NCBI GenBank assembly: GCA_013153765.1
Contig: JAADDT010000097.1
Span: 1 to 5,173, forward strand
Source: Aquificota bacterium
GTDB lineage: Bacteria > Aquificota > Aquificia > Aquificales > Hydrogenothermaceae
Reading direction: 5' to 3'
Length of the DNA stretch: 5,173 nucleotides
In this document: positions 1-5,173 of the stretch, piece after piece
Layout: each line of letters begins with the position of its first letter
Numbering within the stretch: position 1 is the stretch's first letter
Program-made: the position numbers and the translations under genes
The notes under the pieces: generated by a model
What the model was told of the DNA's origin: nothing
What the model saw: only the letters and a program-made list of their open reading frames with translations
Database searches by the model: none

Positions 1-425
1 GCGGCGGAAGCTCCGACTATAGCCAGCACGTCAGGGTCGTACTTGTCGTCCGCTGAAAGGGTCATTGCGGTTATAACAACGTCGTTGAAAAAGCCTTTAG
101 GGAACATAGGTCTTATAGGTCTGTCTATAAGCCTTGATACCAGTATTTCCCTTACGTTAGGCTTACCTTCCCTTTTTATGAAACCGCCGGGGATTTTACC
201 GTAAGCGTAAGTCTTTTCCCTGTATTCTACCGTAAGGGGGAAGAAGTCTATGTCCGTCTGGGGCTCTTCGGCTACCACAACAGCCACCAGAACGGCAGTT
301 TCTCCCTGCCTTACTATAACGGCTCCGCTTGCCTGTCTTGCAAAATATCCCGTTTCTATGGAAAGCGGTGTGCCGTTTATTTCCGTTTCAACTTTTTTTA
401 CGGTAATTTCCCCTATTTCTCCCAT
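1..425 (-). CDS. pnp: Polynucleotide phosphorylase, N-terminal part (cut by window edge)
   Basis: PNPase is a trimeric, phosphate-dependent 3'-5' exoribonuclease of mRNA decay that can also act as a polymerase. Only the first 141 residues are visible, covering most of the first RNase PH-like domain. Family signatures are clear: [20 protein letters not shown] at about 60-79, [10 protein letters not shown] at about 80-89 and [13 protein letters not shown] at 97-109. FIKR (82-85) matches the RNA-contacting FFRR loop of the E. coli enzyme, with Ile for the second Phe. The ATG at 425-423 is supported by a GGAG seven bases upstream and by the N-terminus fitting the family. It overlaps the rpsO stop by one base (TAATG), so translation is probably coupled to rpsO. 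Nearly all Asp codons here are GAC, as in the other minus-strand genes. The catalytic second RNase PH domain and the KH and S1 domains would lie to the left of the window. Confidence 0.96.
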   Translation of the reverse strand, partial: MGEIGEITVKKVETEINGTPLSIETGYFARQASGAVIVRQGETAVLVAVVVAEEPQTDIDFFPLTVEYREKTYAYGKIPGGFIKREGKPNVREILVSRLIDRPIRPMFPKGFFNDVVITAMTLSADDKYDPDVLAIVGASA

Positions 426-709
426 TACTTTTCTCCGCTTTTATCCCTTATTTTTAGTTCTTCAACTATTTGTTTGTACCTTTCCGGATTTGTCCTTTTC
501 AGGTAGTTAAGCAGTTTTCTCCTTTTGTTAACCATACCGATAAGACCTCTCCTTGAGTGGAGGTCTTTTTTGTTTGCTTTGATGTGCTCCGTAAGGTTCT
601 TTATCCTTTCCGTAAGTATTGCTATCTGGACTTCCGGAGAGCCTGTGTCCCCTTCAAACCTTCCGAACTTCTTTATAAGCTCCTGCTTTTTCTCTGCTGT
701 AATAGACAT
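425..709 (-). CDS. rpsO: 30S ribosomal protein S15
   Basis: S15 is a primary binder of the central domain of 16S rRNA and helps nucleate the 30S platform. The 94-residue protein carries the family hallmarks: GDTGSPEVQ at 20-28, the [18 protein letters not shown] region at 39-56 with the rRNA-contacting His/Asp/Ser residues, and RRKLLNYL at 63-70. The usual length is about 89, so the tail DKSGEK is a short extension; its codons also hold the pnp ribosome binding site. The ATG at 709-707 has a strong AGGAGGT site just upstream (724-718). It is the first gene of the rpsO-pnp operon and has its own promoter at about 756-764. In E. coli and several other bacteria S15 represses its own leader; I see no specific leader fold here that proves this. 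Confidence 0.98.
   Translation of the reverse strand: MSITAEKKQELIKKFGRFEGDTGSPEVQIAILTERIKNLTEHIKANKKDLHSRRGLIGMVNKRRKLLNYLKRTNPERYKQIVEELKIRDKSGEK
433..436 (-). promoter_or_regulatory. Ribosome binding site of pnp, inside rpsO
   Basis: GGAG on the minus strand, seven bases before the pnp ATG. It lies within the last codons of rpsO (Ser-Gly-Glu-Lys). Ribosomes finishing rpsO therefore cover the pnp site, which fits coupled translation. Confidence 0.7.
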
Positions 710-717
710 TAACGGAA

Positions 718-724
718 ACCTCCT
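718..724 (-). promoter_or_regulatory. Strong Shine-Dalgarno site of rpsO
   Basis: AGGAGGT on the minus strand, eight bases before the rpsO ATG. This near-perfect match to the 16S rRNA tail is as expected for a highly expressed ribosomal protein gene. Confidence 0.85.
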
Positions 725-755
725 GAAAACAGTTTTTGATTTTTAACAAAAAAGA

Positions 756-764
756 ATTATACCA
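756..764 (-). promoter_or_regulatory. Extended -10 promoter of rpsO-pnp (P1)
   Basis: The minus strand reads TGGTATAAT, a perfect TATAAT hexamer with the TG of an extended -10 element. No good -35 hexamer lies 16-18 bases upstream (the best is a poor TAGAAT), which is typical of extended -10 promoters. Transcription would begin near 749, giving a leader of about 40 bases that includes the AGGAGGT site. The promoter lies in the gap shared with the divergent ATPase gene. Confidence 0.7.
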
Positions 765-778
765 CAAGGATAAAGTTT

Positions 779-806
779 ATTCTATAGCTAAAAAGAAAAA
801 GTTCAA
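779..806 (-). promoter_or_regulatory. Possible second rpsO promoter (P2)
   Basis: On the minus strand TTGAAC (806-801) is followed after 16 bases by TAGAAT (784-779), a plausible sigma-70-type pair upstream of P1. The spacer is a T-rich run. It could provide a second start with a leader of about 63 bases. The match is moderate and the region is AT-rich, so chance is a real alternative. Confidence 0.3.
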
Positions 807-823
807 TACGCCGGTGTAAAAAA

Positions 824-842
824 TTTCCTTGCAGGAAGGAAA
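824..842. repeat. Palindrome copy 1: TTTCCTT-5-AAGGAAA
   Basis: A perfect 7-bp inverted repeat with a 5-base centre (GCAGG), centred at 833. The AA/TT pairs at 821-822 and 844-845 extend it across one A/G mismatch. Its right arm carries the purine-rich AAGGAAAG that serves as Shine-Dalgarno for the small frame at 846. An identical arm pair occurs 32 bp downstream. It may be an operator half of a pair or an RNA hairpin; the sequence cannot decide which. Confidence 0.6.
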
Positions 843-845
843 GTT

Positions 846-866
846 ATGATAAAATTTTCCTTATGA
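846..866 (+). CDS. Six-codon upstream frame (possible leader peptide MIKFSL)
   Basis: An ATG at 846 opens a frame of six codons ending at TGA 864-866, whose first two bases are the last two of the ATPase ATG (ATGA overlap). It has a purine-rich AGGAAGGA (833-840) five bases upstream, whereas the ATPase ATG has only pyrimidine-rich TTTTCCTT before it. The frame may load ribosomes that then re-initiate at the ATPase start. Its peptide resembles no known leader and is too short to test by composition. The alternative is that TATGATAAAAT here is part of a promoter and the small frame is accidental. Confidence 0.3.
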   Translation: MIKFSL

Positions 867-874
867 AAAGGAAA
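856..874. repeat. Palindrome copy 2, start codon in the loop
   Basis: The same 7-bp arms and the same 5-base spacing as the copy at 824-842, here with centre ATGAA containing the ATPase start codon (863-865). The match continues through a shared trailing G (843 and 875). If folded in RNA, the start codon would sit in the loop and the codons after it in the stem. If bound as DNA, a dimeric protein would cover the start of the gene. The centre-to-centre distance of 32 bp is close to three helical turns, so both copies face the same side of B-DNA. Confidence 0.6.
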
Positions 875-2176
875 GAAATCTTTAAACAGCTTATAGCCGA
901 GTTCCACGCAGGTAAACTGCCAAAATTAATCCGCCGTGATGTAAATTTGCCTGTAGGCACAGGTAAAATAGTATCCGCCGTAGGAGTAAGGAGAAGTGGA
1001 AAAACCTTTGTCCTGTTCCAAACCATAAAGGATATTTTGACTACCGAACCTGTGGAGAAAATCGTTTATATAAATTTTGAAGATGAAAGGCTTGATATTA
1101 ATGCTTCCGAACTGGGACTGCTGTTGGAGGCTTATAAAGAACTGTATCCTGATATTAGGCTGGAAGGGGTTTATTTTTTCTTTGATGAGATACAAAACGT
1201 GTCAGGCTGGGAAAGATTTGTAAGAAGACTGTACGATAACTATTCAAAAAATGTGTTTATTACCGGTTCAAACTCAAAACTGCTTTCAAGGGAGATTGCC
1301 ACCTCTTTACGGGGAAGGGCTATAACTTACGAGATTTATCCTTTAAGTTTTCGGGAGTTTTTAAGGTTTAACGGGATTGAACTTTCTGAAAAGGAACTTT
1401 ATCTGCTTGAGGGTAAAGCAACGGTCGTATCCGCCTTTGATAAGTTTTTGTATTACGGTGGTTTTCCTGAGGTTGTCCTTACAGGGGATACAGGATTGAA
1501 GATAAAGATTTTGCAGGAGTATTTTGAAGTAATGATCTTCCGGGATATGGTGGAAAGATACCAGATTACCAATATACCGGTTCTAAAGTATTTTTTAAAA
1601 AGGCTTGTGGAAAGTATTGGAAAACCGCTTTCTGTGAATAACATATACAACGAATTAAAATCTCAAGGGTACAGAATAGGGAAGGACAGTCTTTACCACT
1701 ATTTGGATATTACGGAGGACATATACCTTTCAATTCTGGTAAAGAAGTATTCCCTTTCTATTGTGAAAACGGAACTATCTCAAAAAAAGGTGTACCTTAT
1801 AGACAACGGACTTATAAATGCCTTAACGTTTTCTTTCAAGGAAAACAAAGGGGCTTTACTTGAGAATATGGTGGCAAAGGAGATAAAGGCGAAAGGGTAC
1901 AGGTTGTTTTATTTTAAGGAAAAGAAGGAATGTGATTTTGTGGTTGTAAAGGGAGATAAATTGATGCCGGTACAGGTAAGTTTTTCTGTGGAAGGAAGCG
2001 GGACAAGGAAAAGGGAAATTGAAGGTCTTTTAGAGGCTATGGAGTTTTTGGGGGTAGATACGGGTTTATTGGTTAGCTACAGTGAGGAAGGTGATTTGAA
2101 TATGGACGGGAAACGGGTACGGATAATACCAGCCTATAGATTTGTTTTAAACGTTGATAATCTATGGGAAGTTTAG
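863..2176 (+). CDS. AAA_14/DUF4143-type ATPase (COG1373-like), function unknown
   Basis: A 437-residue P-loop ATPase with the AAA_14 plus DUF4143 architecture; substrate and cellular role are unknown for most of this family. Walker A is GVRRSGKT (41-48), Walker B is FFFDEIQN (105-112), the sensor-like strand is [10 protein letters not shown] (132-141), and SLRGR (148-152) and GGFPEV (199-204) are typical family signatures. Residues about 250-300 look like a winged-helix segment. The C-terminal part resembles a PD-(D/E)XK nuclease fold (LLENMVAKE 332-340, ECDFVVV 356-362), but the usual E-x-K is QVS (371-373), so nuclease activity is doubtful. The ATG at 863 gives the usual N-terminus. No normal Shine-Dalgarno precedes it; expression may depend on the small frame at 846 or on a leaderless transcript. 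It is the only plus-strand gene, with GAT in 16 of 20 Asp codons against mostly GAC nearby, which suggests later acquisition. Confidence 0.93.
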   Translation: MKRKEIFKQLIAEFHAGKLPKLIRRDVNLPVGTGKIVSAVGVRRSGKTFVLFQTIKDILTTEPVEKIVYINFEDERLDINASELGLLLEAYKELYPDIRLEGVYFFFDEIQNVSGWERFVRRLYDNYSKNVFITGSNSKLLSREIATSLRGRAITYEIYPLSFREFLRFNGIELSEKELYLLEGKATVVSAFDKFLYYGGFPEVVLTGDTGLKIKILQEYFEVMIFRDMVERYQITNIPVLKYFLKRLVESIGKPLSVNNIYNELKSQGYRIGKDSLYHYLDITEDIYLSILVKKYSLSIVKTELSQKKVYLIDNGLINALTFSFKENKGALLENMVAKEIKAKGYRLFYFKEKKECDFVVVKGDKLMPVQVSFSVEGSGTRKREIEGLLEAMEFLGVDTGLLVSYSEEGDLNMDGKRVRIIPAYRFVLNVDNLWEV

Positions 2177-3153
2177 GTTTTTTTCAGCTTTTTTATGATT
2201 TCGGGAAGTTTGTAAAGGTAAAACATTACCTTTTTCCATTTTGACCATTCTATCGCCTGCAGTCCCGAACCGTAAACCTTGTTAGGCTCAAGGTCTTTCC
2301 CGACGCCGGATTTTGCGGTAACCACCACGTTGTCTCCGATTGTGATGTGATCCGCCACTCCAACCTGACCTGCCAGTATTACGTTCTTGCCTATTTTACT
2401 GCTACCTGCAATGCCTACTTGGGATACCAATATGGTGTTTTCACCGATTTCACAGTTGTGGGCTACCATAACAAGGTTGTCTATTTTCGTTCCTGCCTTT
2501 ATTACCGTTTCGTCAACGACAGCCCTGTCTATCGTTGTGTTTGCTCCTATCTCAACGCTGTCCTGTATTACCACCTTTCCTATATGGGGTATCTTTTTGT
2601 GCTTCCCTTCCTCTTTGTAGTATCCAAAGCCGTCTCCGGCTATTACGCTTCCGCTGTGGATAATCACGTTTTTTCCTATTTCAGTGTTGCCGTATATTAC
2701 CACGTTAGGGTATATCACACTGCCGTTTCCTATCACTGTGTTTTTTCCTATATAACAGCCCGGGTATATTTTTACGCCGTCTCCTATTTTCACGCCTTCT
2801 TCAATTACCGCAAAGTCTCCTATATACACCTCTTTTCCGATTTCAGCATCGGGGGAGACGGACGCTTTAGGTGATACGCCTGTAGGGTGTGAAAATGGAT
2901 AGAATTCTTCAAGCAGGCTGTAAAACACGGTTTGTGGGTTTTTCACCACCACCTGGGGTATGTTTAGACCGTAATCTTCGGATACCAAAACGGCTGAAGC
3001 TTTTGAGTTTTCCAATTGGGGAAGTAGTTTTTTGTCAGCCAGAAAGGTAAGGTCTCCCTCGCCGGCAGACTTTACGCTTTTCAGACCTGTTATTTCCCTG
3101 TCCTCACCTATAAGCTTTCCGCCGTACTTTTGTGCAATCTGTGAAAGCTTCAC
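2173..3153 (-). CDS. lpxD: UDP-3-O-acylglucosamine N-acyltransferase LpxD
   Basis: LpxD transfers a 3-hydroxyacyl chain from acyl carrier protein to the amino group of UDP-3-O-acylglucosamine, the third step of lipid A synthesis, in the cytoplasm. The 326-residue length is close to the usual 330-345. Residues 1-90 form the N-terminal uridine-binding domain ([10 protein letters not shown] 33-42). From about 95 to 285 run hexapeptide repeats (for example [32 protein letters not shown]) that build a left-handed beta-helix trimer. The expected catalytic His is H232 in VAHNCEIG, and H269 lies in ADHITIG. A short Lys-rich C-terminal helix follows. The start is GTG (3153-3151), overlapping the ompH stop as GTGA, with AAGGAG five bases upstream. 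The stop overlaps that of the convergent ATPase gene by four bases. No fabZ or lpxA follows, unlike the E. coli cluster. Confidence 0.97.
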   Translation of the reverse strand: MKLSQIAQKYGGKLIGEDREITGLKSVKSAGEGDLTFLADKKLLPQLENSKASAVLVSEDYGLNIPQVVVKNPQTVFYSLLEEFYPFSHPTGVSPKASVSPDAEIGKEVYIGDFAVIEEGVKIGDGVKIYPGCYIGKNTVIGNGSVIYPNVVIYGNTEIGKNVIIHSGSVIAGDGFGYYKEEGKHKKIPHIGKVVIQDSVEIGANTTIDRAVVDETVIKAGTKIDNLVMVAHNCEIGENTILVSQVGIAGSSKIGKNVILAGQVGVADHITIGDNVVVTAKSGVGKDLEPNKVYGSGLQAIEWSKWKKVMFYLYKLPEIIKKLKKT

Positions 3154-3653
3154 TTCAGCTCCTTATTTACAAGCTCAAGTATTTTGTCCGTAATGTCTAT
3201 CGCCTTGTCGTGGTAAACCACTCCACCTATAGCTCCGCCTATGAAAACAAGGTCTATGTTGTGCTGTTTTGCGTACCTTTCGGTTACTTTCTGTATCAGT
3301 TTTATCAGCTCCATTTCCGCCTGAGCTTTCATCTTGGAAAGCTCCTCTTCAGCCTGCTGTTGTATTTCCAGACCTTTAGCCTTCAGCTGTGCTATCTCTT
3401 TCCTTTTTTTCTCCTTCGCCTCTTCGCTCAGGACTGGACTGGCAAGCTGTTTTTCTATTTCTTTTATCTGCTTGTCTATCTTTTCCAGTTTTTTCTGGTA
3501 GTAGGATACTTTACTTTCTATCTCTTTCTTGTACTGCTGTCCCTTTTTTGACTGGTTCATAACCTTCTGGACGTCAACAAAGGCTACGTTCTGTGCAAAA
3601 GCGGTAAGAAAAGCCGTCAGCAGGAAAGCCGTTATAAATCCAAACCTTACCAT
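3150..3653 (-). CDS. skp: Periplasmic chaperone of the OmpH/Skp family
   Basis: Skp/OmpH is a trimeric, jellyfish-shaped periplasmic holdase that carries unfolded outer-membrane proteins towards BamA. From the ATG at 3653 the precursor is 167 residues. It begins with a signal peptide ([20 protein letters not shown]) probably cut after AFA at residue 20. Then follow [19 protein letters not shown], the usual first strand and helix, and a long Lys/Glu/Gln-rich coiled coil of about 80 residues. The C-terminal [21 protein letters not shown] is the conserved family ending. An earlier ATG (3665) would add MEVK, but it has no ribosome site and directly abuts the bamA stop. GGAGGT (3663-3658) sits four bases before the ATG at 3653, so I prefer that start. 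The bamA-skp-lpxD order is conserved widely. Confidence 0.93.
   Translation of the reverse strand: MVRFGFITAFLLTAFLTAFAQNVAFVDVQKVMNQSKKGQQYKKEIESKVSYYQKKLEKIDKQIKEIEKQLASPVLSEEAKEKKRKEIAQLKAKGLEIQQQAEEELSKMKAQAEMELIKLIQKVTERYAKQHNIDLVFIGGAIGGVVYHDKAIDITDKILELVNKELK
3159..3164 (-). promoter_or_regulatory. Ribosome binding site fixing the GTG start of lpxD
   Basis: AAGGAG on the minus strand, five bases before the GTG at 3153-3151 and within the last codons of ompH. It supports the non-ATG start and coupling of lpxD translation to ompH. Confidence 0.7.
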
Positions 3654-3657
3654 TTTT

Positions 3658-3663
3658 ACCTCC
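3658..3663 (-). promoter_or_regulatory. Ribosome binding site that decides the ompH/skp start
   Basis: GGAGGT on the minus strand, four bases before the ATG at 3653-3651. It overlaps the first codons of the longer reading that would start at 3665, so the longer start would bury the site inside the gene. This favours the shorter protein. Confidence 0.75.
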
Positions 3664-3665
3664 AT

Positions 3666-5173
3666 TTAAAAGAATGTGCCAAGGACAAAACCTATCCTTG
3701 AACTGCCCACGCCCGGCGGCGGGTTCAGTACCTTTCCATAGTATATATCAATAGGTGCCATCGGTGTGACTATTTTCAGACCAATACCGACAGACTGGTA
3801 AAGGTCCTTGAAAGGACTGCCGTAGTTGTAGCCTTTACCAAGGTCTGTAAAGACGTATCCCCATAGGAACCTTTCCGCTATAGGGTGTGCCAGCTGTAGG
3901 TTGTATATTATTTCCTGTTTTGCTCCTATCGGGTCGTAGTTTGCGTCGTATGGACCTGCCATTCCGTAGTCAAAGCCCCTTATGGTAAAGTCTCCCCCGA
4001 CGAAGAAGTATTCGTCAAGGGGGATTTTTTCCTTTCTTTTTTCAACTACGCCGTACCTAACTCTGAAGGACAGTACCCAGTCGGTATAGAACAGCTTGTC
4101 CGGAAAGAATTTTGAGTAGGAAAAGTGGGTTTTGTAAAATCCCCGTGAACCGAAGCCTACCTTGAAGGTGATGCTGAAATTACTCCCTTTTGTAGGGAGT
4201 ATCGGGTTGTCTATGGTTGATCTGGTAAGGTTAAGGTAGGTGGCAAACATACTGTAAGTCCCTTCCTGATCCTTAATACGCTGTGGGGCGTCTTCCGTAA
4301 TGTCGCTGTATTTTACTCTGTCAAGGGCAAATCCCGTTCCTATCCGCCAGTATTCTGATAATTCCCAAGTGAGGGAGGGGGAAAATCCCTGTTTCTGCGA
4401 TACGAACGTGGTGTAGTCAACGTACCTGTCGTAAATGGACAGACCTAAATCTACAGGCTTGTAAAAAGCCCATCTGTGTATGTAGGAAAGCTGGTTGTTC
4501 CTGTAGGTCGTTCCCAGCGTAAGGGATATGCTTGCCGTGTCTCCCGTTCCTAAAAAGTTCCCTTTCCTTAAAGACAGGAAGAAGGACAGTCCTGTAAGCT
4601 GGCTGTATCCTGCACCGACGGATATCTGTCCTGTAAACCTTTCCTGCACCTTAACGTCAACGTCAAGCACTCCCTCGTCCTTAACGTGGGGGTCAAAACC
4701 TATGCCGTTGTAAAATCCAAGGTTGTAAAGCCTCGTCTGGGAACGGTATAAGTCCTGTCTCCTAAACAGGTCTCCGGGGGCGAACCTTAGCTCCCTCCTT
4801 ATCACGTAATCCCGTGATTCGTAGTTTCCGGATATGTTTATCTTATCTACGTAGAACACCTCTCCCGGCTGTATGTCGTATATTACCTTTACTTTTTTGT
4901 TTTGCCTGTCCAGTATTTTTTCAACGTAAACCATTGCGAAGATAAAGCCTAAGTCCGTGTATTTGTCCAGTATTTCGTTTTTTAGCTTTTCTATTACTTC
5001 ACCGTTGTAGTAATCTCCGATTTTAAGGTCGTCCTTGAACCGGCTTAAAAGCTCCTCCCTCGTGTAGTAGTTGTTGTTTTTGAACTCAAGACCGGAAAGC
5101 CTGTATCTGGGACCTTCCTTTATCTCTATGGTGATGTAGTACTCCTCACCGTTTTTCAGCTCTATTTTAGGTT
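3666..5173 (-). CDS. bamA: Outer membrane protein assembly factor BamA, C-terminal part (5' end outside window)
   Basis: BamA is the Omp85-family core of the BAM complex, which folds and inserts beta-barrel proteins into the outer membrane. The frame is open to the right edge, so the Met at 4934 is internal and not the start. About 501 residues are visible. They begin in a POTRA domain (YRLSGLEFKNNNYYTREELL, then GFIFAMVYVEKILD), followed by the last POTRA (FYVDKINISGNYESRDYVIR to VQERF, about visible residues 105-178). The 16-strand barrel follows. FFVGGDFTIRGFDYG (about 389-403) contains the conserved (V/I)RGF motif of loop 6, and DNPILPTKG is another family signature. The last residues, IGFVLGTFF, form the C-terminal aromatic beta-signal. 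Barrel loops look short. Asp codons are mainly GAC. It heads the bamA-skp-lpxD cluster, and its own promoter is not in view. Confidence 0.96.
   Translation of the reverse strand, partial: PKIELKNGEEYYITIEIKEGPRYRLSGLEFKNNNYYTREELLSRFKDDLKIGDYYNGEVIEKLKNEILDKYTDLGFIFAMVYVEKILDRQNKKVKVIYDIQPGEVFYVDKINISGNYESRDYVIRRELRFAPGDLFRRQDLYRSQTRLYNLGFYNGIGFDPHVKDEGVLDVDVKVQERFTGQISVGAGYSQLTGLSFFLSLRKGNFLGTGDTASISLTLGTTYRNNQLSYIHRWAFYKPVDLGLSIYDRYVDYTTFVSQKQGFSPSLTWELSEYWRIGTGFALDRVKYSDITEDAPQRIKDQEGTYSMFATYLNLTRSTIDNPILPTKGSNFSITFKVGFGSRGFYKTHFSYSKFFPDKLFYTDWVLSFRVRYGVVEKRKEKIPLDEYFFVGGDFTIRGFDYGMAGPYDANYDPIGAKQEIIYNLQLAHPIAERFLWGYVFTDLGKGYNYGSPFKDLYQSVGIGLKIVTPMAPIDIYYGKVLNPPPGVGSSRIGFVLGTFF

Noticed and set aside
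250..510. Plus-strand frame of 86 codons across the pnp/rpsO junction
   Set aside because: It is antisense to two well-supported genes, and its low-complexity Thr/Phe/Leu translation is typical of a shadow frame.
926..1195. Minus-strand frames antisense to the start of the ATPase gene
   Set aside because: They overlap a strongly supported gene with Walker motifs and have no ribosome site or family features.
2177..2200. T-rich run after the ATPase stop, considered as an intrinsic terminator
   Set aside because: There is no GC-rich inverted repeat before the T tracts, and the tracts are the Lys codons at the end of lpxD read in reverse.
2400..2860. Periodic sequence with recurring CCTAT/CCGATT units
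   Set aside because: The roughly 18-base period matches the hexapeptide repeats of LpxD. It is protein-coding periodicity, not a DNA repeat or CRISPR array.
2347..2874. Plus-strand open frame of 175 codons antisense to lpxD
   Set aside because: It lies fully inside lpxD, its composition is odd (Tyr/Val/Ser-rich) and it has no recognisable domain. Regular hexapeptide-repeat codons of lpxD explain the lack of stops on the opposite strand.
3132..3551. Plus-strand open frame of 139 codons antisense to ompH/skp
   Set aside because: The Phe/Leu-rich translation is simply the complement of Lys/Glu-rich coiled-coil codons, not a true membrane protein.
4915..4934. ATG at 4934 as the start of bamA
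   Set aside because: The frame stays open to the window edge and encodes recognisable POTRA sequence upstream, so this Met is internal.

Overview
The window is a compact, gene-dense piece of a Gram-negative bacterial chromosome. Five of the six genes lie on the minus strand in two conserved housekeeping operons, and one gene lies on the plus strand between them. LpxD, a Skp/OmpH chaperone and BamA show a lipid A-containing outer membrane. Frequent AGG/AGA arginine and ATA isoleucine codons, a Lys/Glu/Ile-rich proteome and very tight gene packing suggest a thermophile. Aquificota is my best guess, but it is an inference from style, not from alignment.

Layout. At the left edge is the start of pnp (polynucleotide phosphorylase, minus, cut by the window edge). 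It is preceded by rpsO (ribosomal protein S15), with the two joined by a one-base TAATG stop/start overlap. A 153-base gap upstream of rpsO holds its consensus extended -10 promoter and, facing the other way, the leader of the plus-strand gene. That gene (863-2176) encodes a 437-residue AAA_14/DUF4143-type ATPase. At 2173-2176 it runs tail-to-tail into lpxD with a four-base overlap. lpxD, ompH/skp and bamA (minus, 5' end cut off by the right edge) form the well-known outer-membrane biogenesis cluster, transcribed bamA-ompH-lpxD. Their junctions are 12 bases (with the preferred ompH start) and a GTGA overlap.

Function. bamA, ompH and lpxD together build the outer membrane: the insertase for beta-barrel proteins, the periplasmic chaperone that delivers those proteins, and an acyltransferase of lipid A synthesis. 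rpsO and pnp link ribosome assembly with RNA decay, and their adjacency is conserved in many bacteria. The ATPase is the outsider. It is the only plus-strand gene, its codon choice is clearly different (16 of 20 Asp codons are GAT, while neighbours prefer GAC), and its family is typically scattered and mobile. It looks like a later insertion between two co-directional operons.

The least expected structure is in the ATPase leader. The same 19-bp palindrome (TTTCCTT, five bases, AAGGAAA) occurs twice, exactly 32 bp apart. The second copy has the ATPase start codon in its centre. A six-codon open frame with its own Shine-Dalgarno sequence lies between them and overlaps the ATPase start as ATGA. 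This resembles an operator pair or an RNA switch controlling the ATPase. No RNA genes, CRISPR arrays, transposases or intrinsic terminators were seen, and no stretch longer than 300 bases lacks a gene.
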